Below are positions 9,521 through 19,192 of a DNA stretch of 61,196 bases, piece after piece. Numbering within the stretch: the stretch's first letter is position 1; each line of letters begins with the position of its first letter. Made by a program: the position numbers and the translations under genes. The stretch lies in NCBI RefSeq assembly GCF_003353015.1, contig NZ_QREM01000008.1:419163-480358 (forward strand), given 5' to 3'. A model generated the notes under the pieces. The model was not told the DNA's origin. It was given only the letters and a program-made list of their open reading frames with translations, and did not search any database. This DNA comes from Xanthomonas arboricola. GTDB taxonomy: Bacteria > Pseudomonadota > Gammaproteobacteria > Xanthomonadales > Xanthomonadaceae.

Positions 9521-10720
9521 TCACTCGACGTAGGCAACATCACCCGGCACCCGCACCCAGCCTTCCATCAGCACCCGCGCACTGCGGCTCATCAGCGCCT
9601 TGGTCACCTGCCACTGGCCGTCGATCGATTGCGCCTCGGCGCCGACCCGCAAGGTGCCGGACGGGTGCCCGAAGCGCACCGCCGTGCGCGTCACGCCGCC
9701 GGCAGCCAGATTGACCAGCGTGCCCGGCACGGCCGCGGCTGTCCCGATGGCGACGGCCGCGGTGCCCATCATGGCGTGGTGCAACTTGCCCATCGACAGC
9801 GCGCGCACCAGCAGGTCGATCTCGGCCGCCCGCACCGGCTTGCCGCTGGAGGCGGTGTAATCGGCCGGTGGCGCGACGAACGCCACCTTCGGGGTGTGCT
9901 GCCGCGTTGCTGCGTCTTCCACCTGCGCAATCAGGCCCATCCGCAACGCGCCGTGCGCGCGCAAGGTCTCGAACATCGCCAGTGCACGCGCATCGCCATT
10001 GATCGCCTCCTGCAACTCGGTACCGGTGTAGCCCAGGTCGCCTGCATTGACGAAGATGGTCGGGATGCCGGCATTGATCAGCGTCGCGGCGATCGTGCCC
10101 AGGCCGGGAACCTCCAGCTGATCGATCAGCCTGCCGGTGGGGAACATCGCGCCGCCCTCGCCTTCGGCAGCGTCGGCCGGGTCGAGGAATTCCAGCTGCA
10201 CCTCGGCGGCCGGAAAGGTCACTCCATCCAGTTCGAAGTCGCCGGTTTCCTGCACCTGGCCATCGGTCATCGGTACGTGCGCCACGATGGTCTTGCCGAT
10301 ATTGGCCTGCCAGATCCGCACCGTCGCCACGCCGTCGCGCGGCACCCGCGCGGCATCGACCAGGCCGTTGGCGATCGCAAATGGCCCCACCGCTGCCGAC
10401 AGGTTGCCGCAGTTGCCGCTCCAGTCCACGAACGCGCTGTCGATGGATACCTGCCCGAACAGGTAGTCCACATCGTGCCCGGCATGCGCACTGGCCGACA
10501 CGATCACGCCCTTGCTGGTGCTGGAGGTCGCCCCACCCATGCCATCGATCTGCTTGGCATACGGATCGGGGCTGCCGACCACGCGCAGCAACAACGCATC
10601 GCGCGCCGGCCCGGGCTGCTGCGCGGCAGCGGGCAGATCCTGCTGGCGGAAAAACACGCCCTTGCTGGTGCCGCCACGCATGTAGGTGGCCGGGATGCGG
10701 AGTTGGGGCAGATGGGTCAT
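9521..10720 (-). CDS. prpF: 2-methylaconitate cis-trans isomerase PrpF
   Basis: 399 aa from the ATG at 10720 (MTHLPQLRIPATYMRGGTSK). The frame is open further upstream, but that part is repeat-derived. The family isomerises the 2-methylaconitate made by AcnD so that aconitase can complete the 2-methylcitrate cycle of propionyl-CoA breakdown. The N-terminal MRGGTSKGVFF stretch and CGNLSAA are typical of PrpF. It follows acnD in the same direction, the usual order in organisms that use acnD/prpF in place of prpD; no prpD is in the window. Confidence 0.95.
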   Translation of the reverse strand: MTHLPQLRIPATYMRGGTSKGVFFRQQDLPAAAQQPGPARDALLLRVVGSPDPYAKQIDGMGGATSSTSKGVIVSASAHAGHDVDYLFGQVSIDSAFVDWSGNCGNLSAAVGPFAIANGLVDAARVPRDGVATVRIWQANIGKTIVAHVPMTDGQVQETGDFELDGVTFPAAEVQLEFLDPADAAEGEGGAMFPTGRLIDQLEVPGLGTIAATLINAGIPTIFVNAGDLGYTGTELQEAINGDARALAMFETLRAHGALRMGLIAQVEDAATRQHTPKVAFVAPPADYTASSGKPVRAAEIDLLVRALSMGKLHHAMMGTAAVAIGTAAAVPGTLVNLAAGGVTRTAVRFGHPSGTLRVGAEAQSIDGQWQVTKALMSRSARVLMEGWVRVPGDVAYVE

Positions 10721-10727
10721 GGGAGGG

Positions 10728-10858
10728 CCGGGATTGGGGGTTGGAGAATGGGGATTGGGTTGCAGACCCACGGCAAGGGCCATGGACGCTAGTGCGCTTG
10801 CGGTGCTGATGTCGTTTTCAACAAATCTCGACTCCCGACTCCCGATTCCCGGCTCTCA
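10728..10858. repeat. Foldback intergenic element (GGGATTGGGG family), copy E1
   Basis: Left part 10730-10759 (GGGATTGGGGGTTGG...) and right part 10826-10856 (CGACTCCCGACTCCCGATTC) are roughly complementary. The right arm lies inside the 3' end of acnD and encodes its last residues. Related elements occur at 39516 and 40217. Confidence 0.75.
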
Positions 10859-13431
10859 AGAAAATCCTGCGCAAACCGTTGCAGCACGCCGCCCGCCTCG
10901 TAGATGGACACTTCCTCGGCGGTATCCAGGCGGCAGATGACCGGCACCTGCACCTGCTCGCCGTTGCGCCGATGGATCGACAGCGTCAGCGTGGCGCCGG
11001 GTGTGCGCTCGCCGACCACATCGAAGGTTTCGCTGCCGTCGATGCCCAGCGTCTTGCGATCGCTGCCCGGCTTGAACTCCAGCGGCAACACGCCCATGCC
11101 GATCAGGTTGGTGCGGTGGATCCGCTCGAAGCCTTCGGCCACGATCACTTCCACGCCGGCCAGCCGCACGCCCTTGGCGGCCCAGTCGCGCGAGGAGCCC
11201 TGGCCGTAATCGGCGCCGGCAATGATGATCAGCGGTTGCTTGCGCGTCATGTAGGTTTCGATCGCCTCCCACATGCGCAGCACCTGGCCTTCCGGTTCCA
11301 GCCGCGCCAGCGAGCCTGCCTTCACCTGTCCATCGACCACCGCCATTTCGTTGACCAGCTTGGGGTTGGCAAAGGTGGCCCGCTGCGCGGTGAGGTGGTC
11401 GCCGCGATGGGTGGCATAGGAATTGAAGTCCTCTTCCGGCACGCCCATCTGCGCCAGATACTCGCCAGCCGCGCTGCCGGCCAGGATCGCATTCGACGGC
11501 GACAGATGGTCGGTAGTGATGTTGTCGCCCAGCACCGCCAACGGACGCAGGCCTTGCAAGCTGCGTACACCGGCAAGCGCGCCTTCCCAGTACGGCGGGC
11601 GACGGATGTAGGTGCTGGTCGGCCGCCAGTCGTACAACGGGCTGACGCTGCTGCCCTGCCCCACGCTACGCTTGAACATCGGGTCGTAGACGCTGCGGAA
11701 ATGCTCCGGCTTGACGCTGCGCGCCACCACCGCATCGATCTCCGCATCGGTGGGCCACAGATCCTTGAGCGTCACCGCCACGCCATCGGCGTCGATGCCC
11801 AGCACATCCTTTTCGATATCGAAGCGCACCGTGCCGGCGATGGCATAGGCGATCACCAACGGTGGCGAGGCCAGGAACGCCTGCTTGGCGTAGGGATGGA
11901 TGCGCCCGTCGAAGTTGCGGTTGCCCGACAGCACCGCGGTCGCGTACAGATCGCGGTCGATGATCTCCTGCTGGATGGCCGGATCCAGTGCGCCACTCAT
12001 GCCGTTGCAGGTGGTGCAGGCAAACGCGACGATGCCGAAACCCAATTGTTCCAGCTCGCCCAACAGGCCGGCTTCTTCCAGATACAGCTGCACCGCTTTT
12101 GACCCCGGCGCCAGCGAACTCTTCACCCACGGCTTGCGGGTCAGCCCGCGCGCATTGGCATTGCGCGCCAGCAGGCCGGCGGCGATGACATTGCGCGGGT
12201 TGGAGGTATTGGTGCAGGAAGTGATCGCAGCAATGATCACCGCGCCATCGGGCATCTGTCCCGGCACCTCGTCCCATTGCCCCGCGATACCGCGCTGCGC
12301 CAACTCACTGGTCGCCACGCGCTTGTGGGGATTGGATGGCCCGGCCATGTTGCGCACCACGCTGGATAGATCGAACTGCAGCACGCGCTCGTACTGCGCG
12401 GTGCCCAGATCGTCCGCCCACAGGCCGGTCTGACGCGCGTAGGTTTCCACCAGCGCAATCTGCGCGTCTTCGCGGCCGGTCAGGCGCAGGTAGTCGATAG
12501 TCTGCTGGTCGATGTAGAACATCGCCGCCGTCGCACCGAACTCCGGCGTCATATTGGAAATGGTCGCGCGGTCGCCGATGGTCAGTGCGCTGGCGCCGGC
12601 GCCATAGAACTCGAGGTACGCGCCGACCACGCGCTGCTGGCGCAGGAACTCGGTCAAGGCCAGCACGATGTCGGTAGCGGTAATCCCGGGCGCAGGCCGG
12701 CCCAGCAATTCCACGCCGATGATGTCGGGCAGGCGCATCCACGAGGCACGTCCCAGCATCACGTTTTCCGCCTCCAGCCCGCCCACGCCCACCGCGATCA
12801 CACCCAGCGCATCCACGTGCGGGGTGTGGCTGTCGGTGCCCACGCAGGTATCCGGAAACGCCACGCCGTCCAGTGTGTAGATCACCGGCGACATCTTCTC
12901 CAGATTGATCTGATGCATGATGCCGTTGCCCGGCGGAATCACTTCCATGTTCTCGAACGCGCGCTTGGTCCACTCGATGAAGTGGAAGCGGTCGGCGTTG
13001 CGGCGATCTTCCACGCTGCGGTTCTTGGCGAACGCCTGCTTGTCGAAGCCGGCATACTCCACCGCCAGCGAGTGATCGACGATCAACTGCACCGGCACCA
13101 CCGGGTTGACCTGGGCCGGATCGCCCCCCTGCTCGGCGATTGCATCGCGCAGCCCGGCCAGGTCGACCAACGCAGTCTGCCCCAGGATGTCATGACAGAC
13201 CACGCGCGCCGGAAACCAGGGAAAATCCAGGTCGCGTCTGCGCTCGATCAGCTGGCGCAGGTAGGCCTCCAGCATCTGTGGCTGCGCACGCCGCACCAGG
13301 TTTTCGGCATGCACGCGCGCGGTATACGGCAACGTTGCGTAGGCGCCGGGTCGCAGCGCATCCACGGCGGCGCGTGCATCGAAATAGTCCAACGAGGTGC
13401 CCGGCAGGGGCTTGCGGTACTGGCTGTTCAT
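10789..13431 (-). CDS. acnD: Fe/S-dependent 2-methylcitrate dehydratase AcnD
   Basis: 880 aa from the ATG at 13431 (MNSQYRKPLPGTSLDYFD); the upstream in-frame Met is less likely. It is an aconitase-superfamily enzyme that dehydrates 2-methylcitrate to 2-methylaconitate. Cluster-ligand cysteines are visible in ITSCTNTSNP and ACTTCNGMSG, and the C-terminal swivel domain carries GADYGQGSSRDWAAKG. The final ~20 residues (from about LESRESGVGSR) come from repeat E1 and are unlikely to be ancestral. It lies between prpC and prpF in the same direction. Confidence 0.95.
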   Translation of the reverse strand: MNSQYRKPLPGTSLDYFDARAAVDALRPGAYATLPYTARVHAENLVRRAQPQMLEAYLRQLIERRRDLDFPWFPARVVCHDILGQTALVDLAGLRDAIAEQGGDPAQVNPVVPVQLIVDHSLAVEYAGFDKQAFAKNRSVEDRRNADRFHFIEWTKRAFENMEVIPPGNGIMHQINLEKMSPVIYTLDGVAFPDTCVGTDSHTPHVDALGVIAVGVGGLEAENVMLGRASWMRLPDIIGVELLGRPAPGITATDIVLALTEFLRQQRVVGAYLEFYGAGASALTIGDRATISNMTPEFGATAAMFYIDQQTIDYLRLTGREDAQIALVETYARQTGLWADDLGTAQYERVLQFDLSSVVRNMAGPSNPHKRVATSELAQRGIAGQWDEVPGQMPDGAVIIAAITSCTNTSNPRNVIAAGLLARNANARGLTRKPWVKSSLAPGSKAVQLYLEEAGLLGELEQLGFGIVAFACTTCNGMSGALDPAIQQEIIDRDLYATAVLSGNRNFDGRIHPYAKQAFLASPPLVIAYAIAGTVRFDIEKDVLGIDADGVAVTLKDLWPTDAEIDAVVARSVKPEHFRSVYDPMFKRSVGQGSSVSPLYDWRPTSTYIRRPPYWEGALAGVRSLQGLRPLAVLGDNITTDHLSPSNAILAGSAAGEYLAQMGVPEEDFNSYATHRGDHLTAQRATFANPKLVNEMAVVDGQVKAGSLARLEPEGQVLRMWEAIETYMTRKQPLIIIAGADYGQGSSRDWAAKGVRLAGVEVIVAEGFERIHRTNLIGMGVLPLEFKPGSDRKTLGIDGSETFDVVGERTPGATLTLSIHRRNGEQVQVPVICRLDTAEEVSIYEAGGVLQRFAQDFLESRESGVGSRDLLKTTSAPQAH

Positions 13432-13461
13432 GGCTGGCGATATCACAAAGCGGGCGGGGTC

Positions 13462-13690
<229 letters not shown>

Positions 13691-13743
13691 AGCGCTATTG
13701 CAGATGCTCATATTGCTAGTCACCACGCGCTGCTCGCCACGCT

Positions 13744-13790
13744 CCCTTCTCCCGCAACGCGGGAGAAGGTGCCCGAAGGGCGGATGAGGG
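13744..13790. repeat. Dispersed hairpin repeat, copy R4
   Basis: The same CTTCTCCCG...CGGGAGAAG plus GCCCGAAGGGC unit as at 5314, 5527 and 5637. It lies 20 bp past the stop of prpC. Confidence 0.85.
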
Positions 13791-13810
13791 CCGCTCGCAG
13801 GCAGCAGCCT

Positions 13811-14965
13811 TCAGGAACGCTGATCCAGCGGCACGAACACCTGATCCTCCGGGCCCGTGTAATTCGCAGAAGGCCGAATGATCTTGCCGTCCATGCGCTG
13901 CTCGATGACGTGCGCGCTCCAGCCAGCCGTACGCGCCAGCACGAACAGCGGCGTAAACATCGCCGTCGGCACGCCCATCATGTGGTAGCTGACCGCACTG
14001 AACCAGTCCAGGTTAGGGAACATCTTCTTGATGTCCCACATCACGCTCTCCAGGCGCTCGGCAATGTCGTACATCTTGCGGCTTCCCTGCGCCTCGGAAA
14101 GCTCGCGCGCCACCTCCTTGATCACCTTGTTGCGCGGGTCGGACACGGTATAGACCGGGTGCCCGAAGCCGATCACCACTTCCTTGCGCTCCACACGCGC
14201 CTTGATATCGGCCTCGGCCTCATCCGGCGTGTCGTAGCGCTTCTGCACCTCGAAGGCCACTTCGTTGGCACCGCCATGCTTGGGCCCACGCAAGGCGCCG
14301 ATGCCACCGGCGATGGCGCTGTACATATCGCTGCCGGTGCCGGCAATGACGCGGCTCGCAAACGTCGACGCGTTGAACTCGTGCTCGGCGTACAGGATCA
14401 GGCTGGTGTGCATTGCACGCACCCACGACTCCTTCGGCGCAAACCCGTGCAGCAGATGCAGGAAGTGCCCACCGATCGAGTCGTCGTCGGTTTCCACTTC
14501 GATGCGCTTGCCGTTATGGCTGTAGTGGTACCAGTACAGCAGCATCGAGCCCAGCGAGGCCATCAACTTGTCGGCGATGTCGCGCGCGCCCGGATGGTTG
14601 TGATCGTCCTTTTCCGGCTGCAGGCAGCCCAGCACCGACACGCCGGTACGCATCACGTCCATCGGATGCGCCGATGGCGGTAGCTGTTCCAGCGCTGTCT
14701 TCACCGCTGCCGGCACGCCGCGCAGCGAGCGCAGCTTGGCCTTGTAGCCACGCAATTCGCCACTATTGGGCAACTTGCCATGCACCAGCAGATAAGCGAT
14801 TTCCTCGAACTCGCTGGTGGTGGCCAGGTCCAGGATGTCGTAGCCGCGGTAATGCAGATCGTTGCCGCTGCGACCCACCGTGCACAGCGCAGTGTTGCCT
14901 GCAGCCGTGCCGGACAGGGCGACGGATTTCTTCGGCTTGAAGCCGGGATTGACGGTGTCGTTCAT
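13811..14965 (-). CDS. prpC: 2-methylcitrate synthase PrpC
   Basis: 384 aa from the ATG at 14965 ([14 protein letters not shown]) with GGGAG seven bases upstream. Citrate-synthase fold that condenses propionyl-CoA with oxaloacetate. The active-site region [10 protein letters not shown] and GFGHPVY carry the expected catalytic histidines; [16 protein letters not shown] is the usual cofactor loop. It is the second gene of the leftward prpB-prpC-acnD-prpF order. Confidence 0.96.
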   Translation of the reverse strand: MNDTVNPGFKPKKSVALSGTAAGNTALCTVGRSGNDLHYRGYDILDLATTSEFEEIAYLLVHGKLPNSGELRGYKAKLRSLRGVPAAVKTALEQLPPSAHPMDVMRTGVSVLGCLQPEKDDHNHPGARDIADKLMASLGSMLLYWYHYSHNGKRIEVETDDDSIGGHFLHLLHGFAPKESWVRAMHTSLILYAEHEFNASTFASRVIAGTGSDMYSAIAGGIGALRGPKHGGANEVAFEVQKRYDTPDEAEADIKARVERKEVVIGFGHPVYTVSDPRNKVIKEVARELSEAQGSRKMYDIAERLESVMWDIKKMFPNLDWFSAVSYHMMGVPTAMFTPLFVLARTAGWSAHVIEQRMDGKIIRPSANYTGPEDQVFVPLDQRS

Positions 14966-15040
14966 GCGATGCGCTCCCAAACGGTGTCGTGTTGCGGTGT
15001 CACGGATGAAATGGCCGAACCTGCACGCAGCAAGGCGCGA

Positions 15041-15937
15041 TCATGCGCCTTTGCGTGCAAACAAGCCGTCCAGGCGCTGCTCGTAGTCGTGGTAGCCGAT
15101 GCGCTCGTACAGCTCTTCACGCGTCTGCATGCTGTCCAGCACGGCCTGCTGATGCCCATCGCGCCGGATCGCGGTGTAGACCGCTTCGGCCGCCTTGTTG
15201 GCCGCACGGAACGCCGACAGCGGAAACAGCTGGATCGCCACGCCTGCCTGCGCGAGCTGGTCGCGCGTGAACAGCGGCGTCTTGCCGAATTCGGTGATGT
15301 TGGCCAGCACCGGCACGCGTACCGCATCGACAAACCGCGTGTAGGTCTCCAGATCGTACGCGGCCTCGGCAAAGATGCCGTCGGCACCGGCCTCCACGCA
15401 GGCGATCGCGCGCTCGATCGCCGCATCCACGCCTTCCATCTGGATCGCGTCGGTCCGCGCGATCAAGAAGAACGCCGGATCGGTCTTGGCATCGGCCGCC
15501 GCCTTGACCCGGTCGACCATCTCGGCCTGGCTGACGATCTCCTTGCCCGGCCGATGCCCGCAGCGCTTGGCGCCGACCTGGTCTTCGATATGGCAGCCGG
15601 CCGCGCCGGCCTTGATCAGCGACTTGATGGTGCGCTCGATGTTGAACGCGCTCGGCCCGAAGCCGGTGTCCACGTCCACCAGCAGCGGCAGTGCGCAGAC
15701 ATCGGTAATGCGGCGCACATCGATCAGCACGTCTTCCAGCGTATTGATGCCCAGGTCCGGCAGCCCCAGCGAACCGGCCGCCACGCCACCGCCGGACAAG
15801 TAGATGGCCTGATAGCCGGCGCGCTGCGCCAGCAGCGCGTGGTTGGCATTGATCGCGCCGATCACCTGCAGCGGCGATTCGGCGGCCAGCGCGGCGCGGA
15901 AGCGCGTGCCGGCGGAAGCGGTGGGCGATGACGTCAT
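15041..15937 (-). CDS. prpB: 2-methylisocitrate lyase PrpB
   Basis: 298 aa from the ATG at 15937, with AGGAAC as RBS; the longer frame is rejected because it runs through the promoter and operators. It cleaves 2-methylisocitrate to pyruvate and succinate. The isocitrate-lyase family signature appears as [14 protein letters not shown], with the catalytic Cys in KRCGH. First gene of the leftward operon, directly downstream of the sigma-54 promoter at 15970-15984. Confidence 0.96.
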   Translation of the reverse strand: MTSSPTASAGTRFRAALAAESPLQVIGAINANHALLAQRAGYQAIYLSGGGVAAGSLGLPDLGINTLEDVLIDVRRITDVCALPLLVDVDTGFGPSAFNIERTIKSLIKAGAAGCHIEDQVGAKRCGHRPGKEIVSQAEMVDRVKAAADAKTDPAFFLIARTDAIQMEGVDAAIERAIACVEAGADGIFAEAAYDLETYTRFVDAVRVPVLANITEFGKTPLFTRDQLAQAGVAIQLFPLSAFRAANKAAEAVYTAIRRDGHQQAVLDSMQTREELYERIGYHDYEQRLDGLFARKGA

Positions 15938-15969
15938 GGCGGTTCCTGGTGTGGGATGGGGGATACAGC

Positions 15970-15984
15970 GCAAGGGGCATGCCA
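15970..15984 (-). promoter_or_regulatory. Sigma-54 (-24/-12) promoter of prpB
   Basis: The leftward strand reads TGGCATGCCCCTTGC: GG and GC separated by exactly 10 bases, matching TGGCAYR-N4-TTGC. The start would fall near 15958, leaving about a 21-nt leader with the RBS before prpB. The divergent regulator carries the sigma-54-contacting GAFTGA motif, which supports the call. Confidence 0.88.
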
Positions 15985-16024
15985 ACGGCAAGCCGTTGAT
16001 CCGATTGGCCCACCCCTGGGTAAA

Positions 16025-16072
16025 TGTTGCAACATTGCAACGCATCGAACACGATGCAACACCGTTGCAACG
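16025..16072. promoter_or_regulatory. PrpR operator / enhancer array
   Basis: Four copies of (G/A)(T/A)TGCAAC: GTTGCAAC at 16026, ATTGCAAC at 16034, GATGCAAC at 16053 and GTTGCAAC at 16064. The outer two are themselves palindromes, and an inner GCATCG-AACA-CGATGC dyad is at 16042-16057. The array is 40-100 bp upstream of the sigma-54 promoter, where an enhancer-binding protein would sit, and immediately before the prpR ATG, so autoregulation is plausible. Confidence 0.75.
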
Positions 16073-16083
16073 CGACATCACCA

Positions 16084-17685
16084 ATGCCCAGCCCCAGATT
16101 TACCGAGCCGACGGAAGCCGCTCTCCCCGTTATCTGGACCGTCAGCGTCTCTCGCCTGACCGGCCTGCTGGCCGATGTCATCCCCGAATTCGACCAGCGC
16201 GCACGCATCGAGCAGGTCAACCTCGGCTTTGCCGATGCAGTGGACGTCATCGGCCAGCGCCTGCGCCGCGAGCGCTGCGACGTGCTGGTCGCCGGCGGCT
16301 CCAACGCCGCTTACCTGCGCAGCCGGCTCGCACTGCCGCTGGCACCGATCCAGGCCACCGGCTTCGACCTGATGGAAGCGTTGGCGCGTGCGCGCCGTAT
16401 CGCCCCACGTATCGGCGTGGTCACCCATGCCACCGACGTGCCCTCGTTTCGCGCATTCCAGGACAGTTTCGATCTGGACATCGAGCACCGCCGCTTCGTC
16501 ACCGCCGAAGACGCGCGCGACCGCATCGCCGACCTGCGCGCCGGCGGCATTCAGGTCATCGTGGGCACCGGCATGGCGATCGATTTCGCCGAGCAGGCCG
16601 GCCTGCCGGGCGTGCTGCTGTATTCGGCCGATTCGGTCCGCCTGGCACTCGAACACGCCATCGCGCTGGGGAGCGCACCCGGCAACGATCGCCCTGCCAG
16701 CCGCACCGGCACGCGCCGGGTGCGGCGCACCGACGCACTGCTGGGCGACGATGCCGCAATCGCGCAGGTGCGCGAGCTGGTGCAGCTGTACGCCCCGCAT
16801 CCGGGCACCGTGCTGATCAGCGGCGAGACCGGCACCGGCAAGGAACTGGTCGCACGCCAGTTGCATGCCGGCAGCCGCCGGCGCGGCCGCTTCGTCGCCA
16901 TCAATTGCGGCGCCATCAGCGAGGCGCTGCTCGAAGCCGAATTGTTCGGCTACAGCGACGGCGCCTTTACCGGCGCACGCCGCGGCGGCCATGTCGGCCT
17001 GATCGAAGCCGCGCAGGACGGCACGCTGTTTCTCGACGAGATCGGCGAACTGCCGATGCCGCTGCAGACACGCCTGCTACGCGTGCTGGAAGAGCGCGAA
17101 GTGCTGCGGGTCGGCGCCACCCTGCCGGTCGCCGTCGACGTGCGCGTGGTCGCCGCCAGCCTGCAACCGCTGCAGGCATTGGTCGAGCAAGGACGCTTCC
17201 GTCGCGACCTCTTCTATCGCCTGGCAGCGCTACGCATCGGCCTGCCGCCACTGCGTAACCGCCCCGACGAGATCGCGCTATTGCTGGCGCATTACTTCCA
17301 TCAACTCGGCGCGCTGCCGTCGCCGTTGTCTCCGGCAGCGCTGCAGCGGCTGCAACGGCACCCCTGGCCGGGCAACGTGCGCGAACTACGCAACCTGGTC
17401 GAACGCCTGTGCATCCACTGGAAGGCACACCCGCGCGACAGCCTGGACCTGGATCAATTGGAACGCTGGGCACCTGAGCTGTTCGACATACGCATTGGCG
17501 ACAGCGTGGCGGCGCCCGAACACAGCGATCTTGCAACCTCGCGCATGCAACTCACCGCAGCAGCGGTCCGCGCGGCGCTCGATCGCGCAAACGGCAACCG
17601 CGCCCTCGCCGCACAGGCGCTCGGCGTCTCGCGTACCACCTTGTGGCGCTGGATGCAGGCGCATGCGTCGGCATCGCGCGATTGA
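16084..17685 (+). CDS. prpR: Propionate catabolism activator PrpR (sigma-54 dependent)
   Basis: 533 aa from the ATG at 16084; an upstream in-frame ATG at 16024 would lie in the operator array. An N-terminal PrpR sensory domain (about residues 12-190; senses 2-methylcitrate in the Salmonella homologue) is followed by an AAA+ domain with [11 protein letters not shown] (Walker A), GAFTGA (sigma-54 contact) and [12 protein letters not shown] (Walker B). A C-terminal Fis-type helix-turn-helix ([18 protein letters not shown]) ends the protein. Divergent from prpB across a 146-bp promoter region. Confidence 0.96.
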   Translation: MPSPRFTEPTEAALPVIWTVSVSRLTGLLADVIPEFDQRARIEQVNLGFADAVDVIGQRLRRERCDVLVAGGSNAAYLRSRLALPLAPIQATGFDLMEALARARRIAPRIGVVTHATDVPSFRAFQDSFDLDIEHRRFVTAEDARDRIADLRAGGIQVIVGTGMAIDFAEQAGLPGVLLYSADSVRLALEHAIALGSAPGNDRPASRTGTRRVRRTDALLGDDAAIAQVRELVQLYAPHPGTVLISGETGTGKELVARQLHAGSRRRGRFVAINCGAISEALLEAELFGYSDGAFTGARRGGHVGLIEAAQDGTLFLDEIGELPMPLQTRLLRVLEEREVLRVGATLPVAVDVRVVAASLQPLQALVEQGRFRRDLFYRLAALRIGLPPLRNRPDEIALLLAHYFHQLGALPSPLSPAALQRLQRHPWPGNVRELRNLVERLCIHWKAHPRDSLDLDQLERWAPELFDIRIGDSVAAPEHSDLATSRMQLTAAAVRAALDRANGNRALAAQALGVSRTTLWRWMQAHASASRD

Positions 17686-17892
17686 GATGCAGGGGCGGGT
17701 TCCGGCCTCACCTGGTCAGGCTGCAGACGCTGACCTGATTCGCCACGCTTTACGGCGCAAGACTCGCGCCCAGCGGCAACAGGGCATGCGATGCGATCCA
17801 CACGCCAGGGGCGCCGCGACGTCGGCGAGCTGATCCGGCCGCACACGCCACGCCGCTGCCCAGCACTCGTCCATCGAGCGAGCGCGCAACGA

Positions 17893-18219
17893 TCACTTGA
17901 CCCGCGTGTACTCGGTATCGCCCGTGCTCAGGTGACCGGTCGCCTGGTCGATTGCGTAATTGACGGTGCCATCGACGCCGGACACCTGCAGCACACCCTT
18001 GTTCAAGATCGCCGGATGATTCTTCGTCCTGACGCCGCCACCCAGCAGCGCCGGCGTGGTATCGCGGATGATGAAGCTCTCGCCGTTGTGCTCGATGCTG
18101 AGCACATTCTTCTCCGACGTCATGTTGACCCACCTGCCCACGTACTGCTCGCCCACATCGCGGGCACAGCCGGCCAACAACAGCATCGCAACAAGAGCAT
18201 TTCCAAGCAGCGCCTTCAT
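17893..18219 (-). CDS. Small lipoprotein of unknown function
   Basis: 108 aa from the ATG at 18219, preceded by AAGGAG. The N-terminus MKALLGNALVAMLLLAGCAR is a clear lipoprotein signal (LAGC), so it is membrane-anchored. The mature part is about 90 residues with no motif I recognise. It stands alone between prpR (convergent) and tRNA-Val. Confidence 0.75.
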   Translation of the reverse strand: MKALLGNALVAMLLLAGCARDVGEQYVGRWVNMTSEKNVLSIEHNGESFIIRDTTPALLGGGVRTKNHPAILNKGVLQVSGVDGTVNYAIDQATGHLSTGDTEYTRVK

Positions 18220-18460
18220 CGCCACTCCTTCTTCAACGCGGGGGACTGCAGGATGGCGATTCGTTCCTGCGCCTGCAACAAGCAGGCACAACCGGATGAA
18301 CACGCCTGTCAGCGACTTGAACAAGTCGTTGGGATCAACGGGCCCTGCATCCCACTCGCACGGATAGCAGCGACACCTGCGATTTGACGGCATCGGCTGG
18401 TCCCATCACTTCAACCGGGCCAGACGCCCAAGGCGGTTGCAGGAGCGCCTTCAGGACAAC

Positions 18461-18486
18461 AAAAAAGCCGGCGCATGGCCGGCTCT
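18461..18486 (-). terminator. Rho-independent terminator of tRNA-Val
   Basis: The leftward strand has GAGCCGGCCATGCGCCGGCTT followed by a T run. It lies 40 bases past the tRNA CCA end. Confidence 0.9.
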
Positions 18487-18525
18487 TCTTCTCGCGTTGA
18501 AACCCTTGCTGCTGCTGGATTTCGA

Positions 18526-18600
18526 TGGTGGGCGGTACAAGGTTCGAACTTGTGACCCTTGCCGTGTGAAGGCAATGCTCTACCGCTGAGCTAACCGCCC
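18526..18600 (-). tRNA. tRNA-Val (CAC)
   Basis: 75 nt including encoded CCA. Acceptor stem GGGCGGT pairs with ACCGCCC; the anticodon stem TTGCC/GGCAA encloses loop TTCACAC, giving anticodon CAC (codon GUG). The T loop carries GTTCGAACC. Confidence 0.95.
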
Positions 18601-18617
18601 GGTGACGCGAGCCGCAC

Positions 18618-18645
18618 ATTATAGGGCAGCTGCGGCAATCGTCAA
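18618..18645 (-). promoter_or_regulatory. Sigma-70 promoter of tRNA-Val
   Basis: Read leftward: TTGACG, 16-base spacer, TATAAT, with the -10 about 18 bases before the tRNA. A near-consensus strong promoter. Confidence 0.9.
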
Positions 18646-18806
18646 CAGGTTCATCCACTGCGGTGATGATGCGGTCGAAAAAACCCCGTTCCGGTGACCG
18701 GGCGCGGCATTTCCGCGAGCTGGCAGCGATGACGCAGCGTTCGATTCGGCGCCATTCCAACGCCCGTTACACAGCTTCGATGCCCCGCGTCCAACACGGC
18801 TGCGAT

Positions 18807-18839
18807 CACCGGCACCGGCACCGGCACCGGCACCGGCAT
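18807..18839. repeat. CACCGG hexamer tandem repeat
   Basis: Five units of CACCGG followed by a partial unit. The array abuts the stop codon of pilZ. It is a probable variable-number repeat. Confidence 0.9.
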
Positions 18840-19192
18840 CACATCGTATGCGTCGGCTTGTCCGAGGTCGTCAATCCCGCCAGCAGCGTCTCGATCTTGT
18901 TGCGCACGCTCTCGCCTTCCTGGCCGTCCGGGAATTGCACGCCGATGCCGGCGGCGCGGTTGCCCTGCGCACCGGCCGGGGTGGTCCAGACGACCTTGCC
19001 GGCCACCGGCAGGCGTTCGCTGGAATCGGGCAGGGTCAGCAACAGGAAGACCTCGTCGCCGAGCATGTAGCGCTTGGGCGTGGGCACGAAGATGCCGCCG
19101 CCCTTCACGAACGGCATGTAGGCGCTGTAGAGCGCCGGCTTGTCCTTCAACGCCAGCGACAAAATGCCCTGGCGTGCATTCATTGCACTCAT
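18839..19192 (-). CDS. pilZ: Type IV pilus PilZ-domain protein
   Basis: 117 aa. A short single-domain PilZ protein (MSAMNARQGILSLALKDKPA start) in the conserved holB-pilZ context. No RxxxR cyclic-di-GMP motif is visible, as in the Xanthomonas PilZ that acts through PilB and FimX in pilus assembly and does not bind the nucleotide directly. Its ATG overlaps the holB stop by four bases (ATGA), so it is translationally coupled as the last gene of the operon. Confidence 0.93.
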   Translation of the reverse strand: MSAMNARQGILSLALKDKPALYSAYMPFVKGGGIFVPTPKRYMLGDEVFLLLTLPDSSERLPVAGKVVWTTPAGAQGNRAAGIGVQFPDGQEGESVRNKIETLLAGLTTSDKPTHTM

